This document shows, in pieces, positions 8,880 through 17,565 of a stretch of DNA of 64,000 nucleotides. Each line of letters starts with the position of its first letter. The stretch's first letter is position 1. The position numbers and the translations under genes were made by a program. Under the pieces are notes generated by a model. The model was not told the origin of the DNA. It did not search any database and saw only the letters and a program-made list of their open reading frames with translations. Origin of the DNA: Bacteroidales bacterium. GTDB lineage: Bacteria; Bacteroidota; Bacteroidia; Bacteroidales; UBA932. Location: positions 1 through 64,000 of the forward strand of contig JAFPWG010000010.1 of assembly GCA_017395045.1 (NCBI GenBank). The letters run 5' to 3'.

Positions 8880-10925
8880 ATGAAGCCTTTCATCGTTTTG
8901 TCGGCCCTGTGTATGGCCGCGATATCCTGCGCCCAAGCCGTTCCCGAGACCACCGGTTTCATCGGCAATCCTTACATGCCCCTCTGGGAGCACGTCCCCG
9001 ACGGGGAACCGCGCGTTTTCGAAGATCCCGACCAGCCCGGAAAGTACCGCGTGTACGTGACGGGTTCGCATGACACCCGCTTCGACAGCTATTGCGGCCA
9101 GGACGACCGCCAGTGGTCGGCGCCGGTGGAGGACCTGAGTGCCTGGCGGGATGAAGGCCCGGTGTTCACTTATTGCGAGAACGGGTACTGGAGCACGATT
9201 TACGCGCCGGACCTGGTCGAAGTGAACCGCCGGGACGACGGTACGCGCAAGTATTACCTGTATCCGCATGCTTTGATGCATACGCCGATGGTGTGCGTGA
9301 GCGACAGGCCGGACGGCCCGTTCACGGTACTGAACGTAAAGGACGGCCAGCTGGCCCCCGGCAGCATCATGGGCTTTGATCCGGGCGTCCTGGTCGAGCC
9401 GGTGGACGATCCGTCCGATCCGGATTACGGGAGGGGATTCCGGGCATTCGGCGCTTGGGGAATCATCCGTTCCTCCGGTACGGAACTGGATCCGGATACG
9501 ATGTATTCGCCGCGCTACGGCTCGCCGGACTGGCCTTTCCTGGCCCCGTCCCAGACGCTGCTGGATTTCATGGACCCGGCGAAAGGGGAGACGGAGCAGC
9601 AGCGTCAGTTCCGCTCCTGGGGAAACGTCCGCGAAGGGGAGTCCATTTCATTCCCGGCCGTCGCGGAAGGCGAATCGCTGGAAGGTTTCAGCTTTTTCGA
9701 GGCCTCTTCCTTCCGCAAGGTCGGAAACAAGTACATCTATCTGTACAGCGGTCATTCCGGCCCGGATTACGGCCTTCCGGTGGCCAATGCGACGCTGCGC
9801 TACGCCTATTCCGACTCGCCGCGCGGCCCTTGGAAGAGCGGCGGCATCCTGGTGGATGCCCGCGGACCGGTCCTGTCCCGTGACGGCTCCCATCTGGAGA
9901 CCGGTTTCGACGGGAACAATACACACGGCTCCCTGGCGGAGATCAACGGCCAGTGGTACGTGTTCTACCACCGCGCCCCGCGCGGATTCGGTTTCGCCCG
10001 TCAGGCGATGGTGGCCCCCGTGGCCGTCGAGGCCGATGAGAAGCCGGTTTCCGAAGGCGGAGCAGTGCGGATTACCGCTTATGATCCGTACAAGGGTCCT
10101 TTCACGGTGAAAGCTGCCGACGGCTGGGAGTACAAGGGAGCCGAAGTCACTTCAGAAGGCTTCTTCATCTACGGCCTGCCACCGTACCGCTACTACTCTG
10201 CGGGTTATGCCTGCTATATGTCCCGCCCCTCCACGATGCAGGACAACTGGGACGTGTGGGACAACCGGATGGACATTGCCGGGGTGCAGTCCGGAGACAT
10301 CCTGGGTTACAAGTATTTCGGTTTTGGCGGCCTGTCTGAGGGTGCCCCCGGTCTTCCGGCCTTCGAGGGCGTCAAAAAGGGCAACCGGACGGTGTTCAAT
10401 CTCTTCTTGGCCGCCCGCTCGGCGCAGGCCTTCAAGGTGGGCGTCTGGATCGACGGACCCTGGGAAGGCGGCGCCTGGGACGGCACGAAGGTCGGGGAAG
10501 TGGAGATTCCCGCCGGCGCTTCCGCCGATGTGACCCGCTATTCGATTCCCGTGGGAGACGCGATAGATGGGCTCACGGGTAAGCACGCTTTGTTCCTCGT
10601 GGCCGAGGGACCTTCCGGGGAACCCCTGTGTGACATCATGGGCTTCGGCTTCACCAAGAAGGGGCGGAAGATGGAGTTTCCCGTCCCTCCGGTCGTGAGG
10701 ATTTCCGTCGGTGGCCAGGCGCTGGAGATGCCTGCGCACCCCGTATGGACAACCGACTTGAACGGTCTGACTGACAATACGTTCTACGAGGTGGCGGTAC
10801 CGGAAGGCGTTTCCGGGAAGATCGCCGTCAAGGCACCGAAGAGCGTAAAGGTTGCCATCGACCAGGATGCCCGCCTCGTCCGGTGTACTTACCGGGGCAA
10901 GACGAAGACTTTCACGTTGAAATAA
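8880..10925 (+). CDS. GH43-like glycoside hydrolase lipoprotein with CBM-like C-terminus
   Basis: 681 residues. The start ATG gives a lipoprotein-type signal (MKPFIVLSALCMAAISC, cysteine at 17); the frame is open further upstream only because it shadows pgi. The N-terminal region begins GNPYMPLWEHVPDGEPRVF and contains repeated YVTGSHD, YAPDLVE and SGHSGPDYG segments, typical of five-bladed beta-propeller GH43-type enzymes (arabinofuranosidase/xylosidase group). Residues about 390-590 resemble a CBM6-like beta-sandwich (YKYFGFGG, FKVGVWIDGPWEGGAWDG). Specificity cannot be read from the sequence. It converges on hutI with a 5-base gap. Confidence 0.8.
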   Translation: MKPFIVLSALCMAAISCAQAVPETTGFIGNPYMPLWEHVPDGEPRVFEDPDQPGKYRVYVTGSHDTRFDSYCGQDDRQWSAPVEDLSAWRDEGPVFTYCENGYWSTIYAPDLVEVNRRDDGTRKYYLYPHALMHTPMVCVSDRPDGPFTVLNVKDGQLAPGSIMGFDPGVLVEPVDDPSDPDYGRGFRAFGAWGIIRSSGTELDPDTMYSPRYGSPDWPFLAPSQTLLDFMDPAKGETEQQRQFRSWGNVREGESISFPAVAEGESLEGFSFFEASSFRKVGNKYIYLYSGHSGPDYGLPVANATLRYAYSDSPRGPWKSGGILVDARGPVLSRDGSHLETGFDGNNTHGSLAEINGQWYVFYHRAPRGFGFARQAMVAPVAVEADEKPVSEGGAVRITAYDPYKGPFTVKAADGWEYKGAEVTSEGFFIYGLPPYRYYSAGYACYMSRPSTMQDNWDVWDNRMDIAGVQSGDILGYKYFGFGGLSEGAPGLPAFEGVKKGNRTVFNLFLAARSAQAFKVGVWIDGPWEGGAWDGTKVGEVEIPAGASADVTRYSIPVGDAIDGLTGKHALFLVAEGPSGEPLCDIMGFGFTKKGRKMEFPVPPVVRISVGGQALEMPAHPVWTTDLNGLTDNTFYEVAVPEGVSGKIAVKAPKSVKVAIDQDARLVRCTYRGKTKTFTLK

Positions 10926-10930
10926 TACGC

Positions 10931-12145
10931 TTACAGCGCCTGGCCGTTCAGGAAGACCTGGCGGATGAAAGGCGTCTGGTAGGTATAGGGGATCTTTGTA
11001 AGGGTCCAGCCGGGATGCGTGAGGATGAAATCCGCACGTTTTCCCGGGGTAATGGATCCGGTGATGTCGCTGATCCCCATCGCATAGGCGCTGTTCAGGG
11101 TGACGGCGTTCAGGGCCTGCACCGGAGTGAGCCGCATGCGGATGCAGCCGAGGGCCATCACGAAGCGCATGTCTCCGGAAGGGGACGAGCCGGGATTGTA
11201 GTCCGATGCAAGGGCGACGCCGAGACCTGCGCCGATAAACTCTTTCGCACGACCGAACGGGATCCCCAGGAAGAAGGAGGATCCGGGCAGCATCGTGGGC
11301 ATGGTCGCCGAACCCTGCAGAACCTCGATCTCCGCATCGGTCGTCCTTTCCAGATGGTCCACGGACAGGGCGCCGTGCTTCACGCCTATCTGTACGCCGC
11401 CGCTGACGGCGAGCTCGTTGGCGTGGATCTTCGGCTTCAGTCCGCAGGCTGCACCGGCGGTCAGGATCCGGTCCGTATCTTCCACGGTAAAGAACCCCTC
11501 GTCACAAAAAACGTCCACGAAATCAGCATATTCCGCGGCTTGGGGCATCATGTCGGCCACGGTCTGCACATACTCTTCGTGCGAATAGCCGCGACCGACG
11601 GCGTGGGCTCCCAGGAAGGTGGACTTCACCACGGCGGGAACGCTCTCCCGGATGCTCCGGATCACCCGGAGCATCTTGAGTTCGTCTTCAGGGTTCAGTC
11701 CGTAGCCGCTCTTGATCTCGAGGGCGCCGGTACCCTTGGCCATCATCTCCCAAACCCGGTCCATCGCCTGGCGGAAAAGCTCCTCCTCCGAAGTCTCGTG
11801 GAGAAGGTCGGAGGAGTTGAGGATGCCGCCGCCACGGGCGGCGATTTCCTCATAGGATAGTCCGTTGATCTTGTCCAGGAACTCCCCGTCACGGCTTCCC
11901 GCGTAAACGATGTGCGTATGGCTGTCACAGAAAGTCGGCATTACCATACCACCCTGGGCGTCAATGACTTCCTCTGCTCCCGCAGGCTCCGTTCCCATGG
12001 GCCCGAACCCGTTGATCAGGCCGTCCTCGATGGCCAGCCAGGCATCTTTCAGTACGCCCGTCTCCGCCATCTCGGCGCCCTGCTTCCGCAGGACGCCTTC
12101 GGGTACGATCCCGACGATTTCGCCGATATTAACAATAAGTTTCAT
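10931..12145 (-). CDS. hutI: Imidazolonepropionase
   Basis: 404 residues, the family length. It hydrolyses 4-imidazolone-5-propanoate to N-formimino-L-glutamate, the third step of histidine degradation. An amidohydrolase fold is shown by the metal-binding SHTH (H76, H78), the KSGYGLNPEDE motif, HANELAVSGG and the ASDYNPGSSP metal/substrate loop. It is the last gene of the hut operon and is separated from hutH by a 140-base spacer containing a large inverted repeat. Confidence 0.95.
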   Translation of the reverse strand: MKLIVNIGEIVGIVPEGVLRKQGAEMAETGVLKDAWLAIEDGLINGFGPMGTEPAGAEEVIDAQGGMVMPTFCDSHTHIVYAGSRDGEFLDKINGLSYEEIAARGGGILNSSDLLHETSEEELFRQAMDRVWEMMAKGTGALEIKSGYGLNPEDELKMLRVIRSIRESVPAVVKSTFLGAHAVGRGYSHEEYVQTVADMMPQAAEYADFVDVFCDEGFFTVEDTDRILTAGAACGLKPKIHANELAVSGGVQIGVKHGALSVDHLERTTDAEIEVLQGSATMPTMLPGSSFFLGIPFGRAKEFIGAGLGVALASDYNPGSSPSGDMRFVMALGCIRMRLTPVQALNAVTLNSAYAMGISDITGSITPGKRADFILTHPGWTLTKIPYTYQTPFIRQVFLNGQAL

Positions 12146-12172
12146 CGTGTAAGATCATTGGAGCGAGCGGGC

Positions 12173-12271
12173 GGTGATATCCCTGAACCTGTGGCCACCC
12201 TCGGCCGCATAAGAGGGAGGGGCCCATCTTTGATGGGAGGGGTCGCGTAGCGACGGTTCAGGGATATTACC
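12173..12271. repeat. Inverted repeat with internal hairpins between hutH and hutI
   Basis: The arms GGTGATATCCCTGAACC (12173-12189) and GGTTCAGGGATATTACC (12255-12271) are reverse complements at 16 of 17 positions. The 65-base interior holds two more perfect hairpins: CCCATC/GATGGG (12223-12237) and GTCGC/GCGAC (12242-12253). It is the only long gap inside an otherwise overlapping operon. It may be a small miniature-element-like insertion or an mRNA processing/attenuation structure; no T-run follows it, so a simple terminator is unlikely. Confidence 0.75.
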
Positions 12272-12285
12272 ACCTGCCTGCATCA

Positions 12286-13773
12286 TTAAAGATACTGCTC
12301 CTGACGGATGAACTGGATGGATTTCTCAATCAGGGGATGCATGTAGGTGTCGTTGTCAATGAAGGGAACGACCTTGCGGTAATCGGTGAAGATACGCTCC
12401 AGGATAGGGGAGGACTTGGCCGGGCGGCGGAATTCCAGAGCCTGGGCGGCGTTGAAGAGTTCGATGCCCAGGACCGTTTCCACGTTGTCCACGACGCGGA
12501 CCAGCTTCGTGGCTGAATTGGAACCCATGCTCACGTGGTCCTCCTGTCCCTGGGAGGACGGGATGGAGTCGCAGGAGGCGGGCCAGCAAAGGCCCTTGTT
12601 CTGGCTCACGATGGAGGCGGCGGTGTACTGGGGAATCATGAAGCCGCTGTTCAGGCCGGGATTGGCCACCAGGTATTTCGGCAGGCCCCGGAGGCCGTGG
12701 ATGAGCTGGTAAGTACGTCTTTCAGAGATACTTGCGAGTTCCGACATCGCGATGGCAAGGGCGTCCATCGGGATGGCGATGGGTTCGCCGTGGAAGTTGC
12801 CTGCGGAGATGACCATGTCCTCGTCCGGGAAGATGTTCGGATTGTCCGTCGCGGAGTTGATTTCGTTCTCAATCACGGACTTGACGTAGTTGATGTTGTC
12901 CTTCACGGCACCGTGGACCTGCGGGATGCAGCGGAAACTGTACGGGTCCTGCACGTGCTCTTTAGGACGGTTGATCAGTTCGCTTCCTTCCAGGGTTTCC
13001 ATGAAACATTTGCCGGTCTCGATCTGGCCGGTGTGCGGACGGAGCAGGTGCGTCAGCGGAAGGAACGGTTCGATGCGGCCGTCGTAGGCGTCCAGGGACA
13101 TCGCACCGATGCGGTCGGCCCACTTGGAGAGCCGCATGCTCTTGAGGAGGGACCACACGGCGTGGGCGCTCATGAACTGCGTGCCGTTCAGGAGGGCAAG
13201 GCCTTCCTTGGACTGGAGCTGGATGGGCTCCCAACCCTTTTCAGCCCACACTTCGGCCGACGGGCGGACGCGGCCGTGGTACAGTACCTCTCCCAGGCCG
13301 ATGAGCGGAAGGCTCATGTGGGCGAGGGGAGCGAGATCGCCGGAGGCGCCGAGCGACCCCTGTTGGTATACGACCGGAAGGATGTCCTCGTTGAACATGT
13401 CCACCAGCCGCTGGACGGTGATGAGCTGCGTACCGGAATGACCGTAAGAGAGGCTCTGCACCTTGAGGAAAAGCATCAGCTTCACGATTTCGGGGCGAAC
13501 CTTCTCCCCGGCGCCGCAGGCGTGCGACATCACCAGGTTGTGCTGGAGCTGCGACAGGTCTTCCGTCGGAATGGTCACGTTGTACAGCGAGCCGAAGCCG
13601 GTCGTGATGCCATACACCGGACGGCCGATGTCTTCCATCTTGCTGTCCAGATACTTCCGGCATTTGATGATGGCTTCCTTCGCTTCATCCGACAGGACGA
13701 TCGTGGCGTGGTTGTCGATGATTTCTTTCAGGCACTCGAGGGTCAGGCGCTCCTTGGAGATGGTATGGATCAT
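12286..13773 (-). CDS. hutH: Histidine ammonia-lyase
   Basis: 495 residues from the ATG at 13773 that overlaps the hutU stop (ATGA). The frame is open further upstream, but only as a shadow of hutU. The enzyme converts L-histidine to trans-urocanate and ammonia. The self-forming MIO cofactor triad A143-S144-G145 sits in GSLGASGDLAPLAH. The family segments YGITTGFG, QEDHVSMG and SATDNPNIF (here with an E-D after P-D) are present. It is translationally coupled to hutU. Confidence 0.95.
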   Translation of the reverse strand: MIHTISKERLTLECLKEIIDNHATIVLSDEAKEAIIKCRKYLDSKMEDIGRPVYGITTGFGSLYNVTIPTEDLSQLQHNLVMSHACGAGEKVRPEIVKLMLFLKVQSLSYGHSGTQLITVQRLVDMFNEDILPVVYQQGSLGASGDLAPLAHMSLPLIGLGEVLYHGRVRPSAEVWAEKGWEPIQLQSKEGLALLNGTQFMSAHAVWSLLKSMRLSKWADRIGAMSLDAYDGRIEPFLPLTHLLRPHTGQIETGKCFMETLEGSELINRPKEHVQDPYSFRCIPQVHGAVKDNINYVKSVIENEINSATDNPNIFPDEDMVISAGNFHGEPIAIPMDALAIAMSELASISERRTYQLIHGLRGLPKYLVANPGLNSGFMIPQYTAASIVSQNKGLCWPASCDSIPSSQGQEDHVSMGSNSATKLVRVVDNVETVLGIELFNAAQALEFRRPAKSSPILERIFTDYRKVVPFIDNDTYMHPLIEKSIQFIRQEQYL

Positions 13774-15791
13774 AGTTCGTTCAGTGTTTTGCAGATCAGG
13801 GTTTCGTCGGCGAGGTTCGGAAGGGTCACCTTCAGGCCGGGGGTGCGGGCCATTTCGCGCTCGATGGCGAAGCGGGCACCGTCGTTCCGGGCCCAGGAAC
13901 GGCGGGCGATGCCGTTGTTCACGTCCCAGAACAGCATCTCGCGGATGTGGCGGGCGCTGTCTTCGGAGCCGTCGATGACCATGCCGAAGCCGCCGTTGAT
14001 GACTTCGCCCCAGCCTACGCCGCCGCCGTTGTGGATGGATACCCATGTGGCGCCGCGGAAGCCGTCGCCGATGACGTTCTGGACGGCCATGTCGGCCGTA
14101 AACTGCGATCCGTCGTAGATGTTGGAAGTCTCACGGAACGGGGAATCCGTGCCGGAAACGTCGTGGTGGTCGCGGCCCAGGACGATGGGCGCGGTGATTT
14201 CACCCTTGCGGATGGCCTCGTTGAAGGCGAGGGCGATCTTCGTGCGGCCTTCGCAGTCGGCATAGAGGATACGGGCCTGGGAGCCCACCACCAGGTGGTT
14301 CCGGCCGGCTTCCTCGATCCAGTGGATGTTGTCGCGCATCTGCCCGGCGATCTCCTCGGGGGCGGTGGCGGCGATCTCGCCGAGGACCTTCACCGCGAGG
14401 GCGTCGGATTTGGCCAGGTCCTCGGGCTTCTCGCTCATGCATACCCAGCGGAACGGACCGAACCCGTAGTCGAAATAGAGCGGGCCCATGATGTCCTGTA
14501 CATAGGAAGGATAGCGGAAGGAACCGTCGGCCTTGAGGACGTCGGCCCCGGCCCGGGAGCTTTCCAGCAGGAAGGCATTGCCGTAGTCGAAGAAATACAT
14601 TCCCTTGTCGGAGAGGCGGTTGACGGCGGCGACATGACGCCGGAGCGAGGCTTTCACGGCCTCCTTGAAGCGCTCCGGTTCCTCCGCCATCATCTTCTTG
14701 GATTCCTCGAGGCTGTAGCCGACCGGATAGTAGCCGCCCGCCCACGGGTTGTGGAGGGAGGTCTGGTCGGAACCGAGGTCCACGTGGACGCCCTCGTCGG
14801 CAAGCCGCTCCCAAAGGTCCACGATATTGCCCACGTATGCGAGGGAGACGACTTCCTTCGCCGCGACGGCCTTGCGGATGCGCGGGATGAGTTCGTCCAG
14901 GTTGTCGTGGAGTTCGTCCACCCAGCCCTGTTCGTAGCGCTTCTCCGCGGCCTTCGGGTTGATTTCGGCGGTGACGCTCACTATGCCGGCGATGTTGCCC
15001 GCCTTCGGCTGGGCGCCGGACATGCCGCCGAGACCGGCGGTCACGAACAGCAGACCGCCCCGGTCGTCGCCGTTCAGGCCCTTGGCCTTGAGCTGCTTCC
15101 GCGCGGCGTTCATCACCGTGATGGTGGTGCCGTGGACGATGCCCTGCGGGCCGATATACATATAGGACCCGGCCGTCATCTGGCCGTACTGGCTCACGCC
15201 CAGGGCGTTGAACTTCTCCCAATGGTCCGGTTTGGAATAGTTGGGGATGACCATGCCGTTGGTGACGATCACCCGCGGCGCATCCTTGTGGGACGGGAAC
15301 AGTCCCAGGGGATGTCCGGAGTACATCACCAGCGTCTGCTCGTCCGTCATCGTGGCGAGGTACTGCATCACGAGACGGTACTGGGCCCAGTTCTGGAAAA
15401 TGGCGCCGTTGCCGCCGTAGATGATGAGTTCGTGGGGATGCTGGGCCACGCGCGGGTCCAGGTTGTTCTGGATCATCGCCATGATGGCCGCCGCCTGCCT
15501 GCTTTTGGCGGGATACTCGTCGATGGGCCGGGCATACAGCTCATAAGACGGACGGAACCGGTACATATAGATGCGTCCGTATCGCTGCAGTTCTTCGGCG
15601 AACTCCTTCGCCAATACAGCGTGATATTTGACCGGGAAGTACCGCAATGCGTTCTTCAGTGCAAGGACCTTTTCCTCGGGCGTGAGGATGTCCTTCCGTT
15701 TGGGCGCATGGTTGATTTCCGGGTCATAGGCTTTCGCCTCCGGCAGCTCCGCAGGAATGCCGGCGAGGATCTCTTCTTGGAACTTATTCAT
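13770..15791 (-). CDS. hutU: Urocanate hydratase
   Basis: 673 residues from MNKFQEEI; an alternative ATG five codons upstream would overlap ftcD by 11 bases. The enzyme uses tightly bound NAD+ to convert urocanate to imidazolonepropionate. Recognisable segments are YGGNGAIFQNWAQYRL, TAGSYMYIGPQGIVHGT, FVTAGLGGMSGAQ, SDQTSLHNPWAGGYYPVG and GDGFRGATWVSIHNGGGVGWG. It is longer than the classical roughly 560-residue enzyme; a long form is common in Bacteroidota. It sits 4 bases after ftcD and overlaps hutH. Confidence 0.95.
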   Translation of the reverse strand: MNKFQEEILAGIPAELPEAKAYDPEINHAPKRKDILTPEEKVLALKNALRYFPVKYHAVLAKEFAEELQRYGRIYMYRFRPSYELYARPIDEYPAKSRQAAAIMAMIQNNLDPRVAQHPHELIIYGGNGAIFQNWAQYRLVMQYLATMTDEQTLVMYSGHPLGLFPSHKDAPRVIVTNGMVIPNYSKPDHWEKFNALGVSQYGQMTAGSYMYIGPQGIVHGTTITVMNAARKQLKAKGLNGDDRGGLLFVTAGLGGMSGAQPKAGNIAGIVSVTAEINPKAAEKRYEQGWVDELHDNLDELIPRIRKAVAAKEVVSLAYVGNIVDLWERLADEGVHVDLGSDQTSLHNPWAGGYYPVGYSLEESKKMMAEEPERFKEAVKASLRRHVAAVNRLSDKGMYFFDYGNAFLLESSRAGADVLKADGSFRYPSYVQDIMGPLYFDYGFGPFRWVCMSEKPEDLAKSDALAVKVLGEIAATAPEEIAGQMRDNIHWIEEAGRNHLVVGSQARILYADCEGRTKIALAFNEAIRKGEITAPIVLGRDHHDVSGTDSPFRETSNIYDGSQFTADMAVQNVIGDGFRGATWVSIHNGGGVGWGEVINGGFGMVIDGSEDSARHIREMLFWDVNNGIARRSWARNDGARFAIEREMARTPGLKVTLPNLADETLICKTLNEL

Positions 15792-15795
15792 AGTG

Positions 15796-17502
15796 TCAGG
15801 CTTCAATATGCTGGTTTACGGCCGCAAGGACTTCGTCCTGGAGGGCGAGGGCCTCGGAGATGATTTCGCCGGCCCGCCTGAGGAGCGGTTCGGCAGGGGC
15901 TTTGTCCGTGAGGCCGGCGGCGTTGATGCGCACGTTCAGGGCGGCGCCGCGGATGCCGGCGACGGCGGCGAGGGCGGCGACACCTGCGTCGGAAGCCGAC
16001 GCCGGGTTGCCCTTCTGCGCCATCTCGAGCGCCAGCGGAAGGGCTTTCAGGGCCGCTTCCATCGTCCGGAGCGGGACGGAGGCGGCGTAGAGGGTGGCTT
16101 CTTCCAGGGCGGCTGCCCGGGCGGCCTTCTCTTCGGCCGTTCCCTTGGGCATCGAGAATACGTCCATGATGCGGTTGAAGGCGGCCGTATCCTCATCGAC
16201 CAGGGCGAGGAGCTCGTCCATCAGGGTCTGGCCTTTTTCGGCGACGTCGGAGAACTCCTTCCAGCGGTCGTCCCAGCCGCGCTTGTGGGCGGAGAGGTTC
16301 GCGACCATCGTGGCGAGGGCGGCGCCGAGCGCGCCCATGCAGGCGGAGATGGAGCCGCCGCCGGGGGCTGCGGATTCGGAGGCGGTCTCGGCCGCAAAAC
16401 CCTTGACGGTCATCCGTACAAGGCGCTCTTTTTCAGCGAGTTCCGCTTCGTCTTCCATCAGGTATTCAATGACTTTCTCCCTCGGGTTGAAGGGTTTCAG
16501 GTCGTCCAGTGACATGGACTTGACGGCAATCTTGATGATTTCCTCCTCAGAGATGCCCATCGACCGCTGCTGCTTCTCCAGGTAGAACTTGCCGGCGTCG
16601 ATGAGCACCCGCTTGGGTACGAGGCCGACGATTTCCACGCCCGTGACCTTGAGTCCGCGGGCGGCCGCGGCGCGGCACACTTCCTCGTAGGCGACGTGGA
16701 GCGGAACCGCGTCGATGTCGGTGATGTTCATGGACACCTGGGCGATGCCGTATTCGTCAATATACCAGCCGATGGCCTTGCAGCCCTTCAGGGTGCCGGG
16801 AATCCAGAGCTGGTTTCCGTCCGCGTCCTTCAGCAGCTTGCCGGTGAGGGATCCGCCTTCGCGGGCCTTGCGGCCCTTTTCGCGCACGTCGAAGGCGACG
16901 GCCATCGCCCGGCGGGTGGAGGTCGTATTCAGATTATAGTTGACTGCGATGAGGAAGTTGCGGGCTCCCACGTTGGTGGCGCCGGCCTTGGCGGCCACTT
17001 CGTCCCACTCCCCGCCGAAGTCCGGCTTCCGGGCAGGATCCGCCATCTTCTCGGGCAGGGCTTCGTATTCGCCCGCCCGGCACACGGCCAGGTTCCGCCG
17101 CTCCGGCGTGAAGGCGGCCGCCTCATAGCAGTAGCAGGGGATGCCGAGTTCCCTGTACAGACGTTCCGCCAGCGTCCGGGCCAGGCCGGCGCACTCTTCC
17201 AGGGTGATGCCGGAGACGGGAATGAGCGGAAGGACGTCGGTCGCGCCGCTGCGCGGATGGGCGCCGTGATGCTGGCGCATGTCAATCAGTTCCTGTGCCT
17301 TGGCGGCTCCCTTGAAAGCCGCGGCCAGCACGGGACCCGGTTCGCCTACGAAGGTGACGACCGTCCGGTTCGTCGCCTCGCCGGGGTCCACGTCCAGTAC
17401 CTTTACGCCTTCGACCGAGGAAATGGCCGCTACGATCTGGTCGATGACCGCACGGTCGCGTCCTTCGCTGAAGTTGGGGACGCATTCGATGATTCTTCTC
17501 AT
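15796..17502 (-). CDS. ftcD: Bifunctional glutamate formimidoyltransferase / formiminotetrahydrofolate cyclodeaminase
   Basis: 568 residues. The N-terminal part (about 1-330) is the formiminotransferase, starting MRRIIECVPNFSEGRD and containing HHGAHPRSGATDVLPLIP. The C-terminal part (about 350-560) is the helical cyclodeaminase, with the folate loop SAAPGGGSISA. The protein moves the formimino group of formiminoglutamate onto tetrahydrofolate, giving glutamate, and then yields methenyl-THF plus ammonia. It is the first gene of the operon, which explains why no hutG or hutF homologue is needed. Its promoter is at 17526-17533. Confidence 0.94.
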   Translation of the reverse strand: MRRIIECVPNFSEGRDRAVIDQIVAAISSVEGVKVLDVDPGEATNRTVVTFVGEPGPVLAAAFKGAAKAQELIDMRQHHGAHPRSGATDVLPLIPVSGITLEECAGLARTLAERLYRELGIPCYCYEAAAFTPERRNLAVCRAGEYEALPEKMADPARKPDFGGEWDEVAAKAGATNVGARNFLIAVNYNLNTTSTRRAMAVAFDVREKGRKAREGGSLTGKLLKDADGNQLWIPGTLKGCKAIGWYIDEYGIAQVSMNITDIDAVPLHVAYEEVCRAAAARGLKVTGVEIVGLVPKRVLIDAGKFYLEKQQRSMGISEEEIIKIAVKSMSLDDLKPFNPREKVIEYLMEDEAELAEKERLVRMTVKGFAAETASESAAPGGGSISACMGALGAALATMVANLSAHKRGWDDRWKEFSDVAEKGQTLMDELLALVDEDTAAFNRIMDVFSMPKGTAEEKAARAAALEEATLYAASVPLRTMEAALKALPLALEMAQKGNPASASDAGVAALAAVAGIRGAALNVRINAAGLTDKAPAEPLLRRAGEIISEALALQDEVLAAVNQHIEA

Positions 17503-17525
17503 AGAGTGGTTATCAGTTTTATCTC

Positions 17526-17533
17526 CAAAGATA
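17526..17533 (-). promoter_or_regulatory. -7 promoter element of the hut operon
   Basis: Minus strand reads TATCTTTG, 23 bases upstream of the ftcD ATG, in the 63-base gap below the flippase gene. It is the only promoter-like element seen upstream of the four hut genes. Confidence 0.65.
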
Positions 17534-17565
17534 GCGAATTGTTTCCAATTTGAAAGCGGAATCGG

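Noticed and set aside
12535-15863. Long plus-strand frames opposite hutH and hutU
   Set aside because: Shadows produced by high GC content; hutH and hutU are certain.
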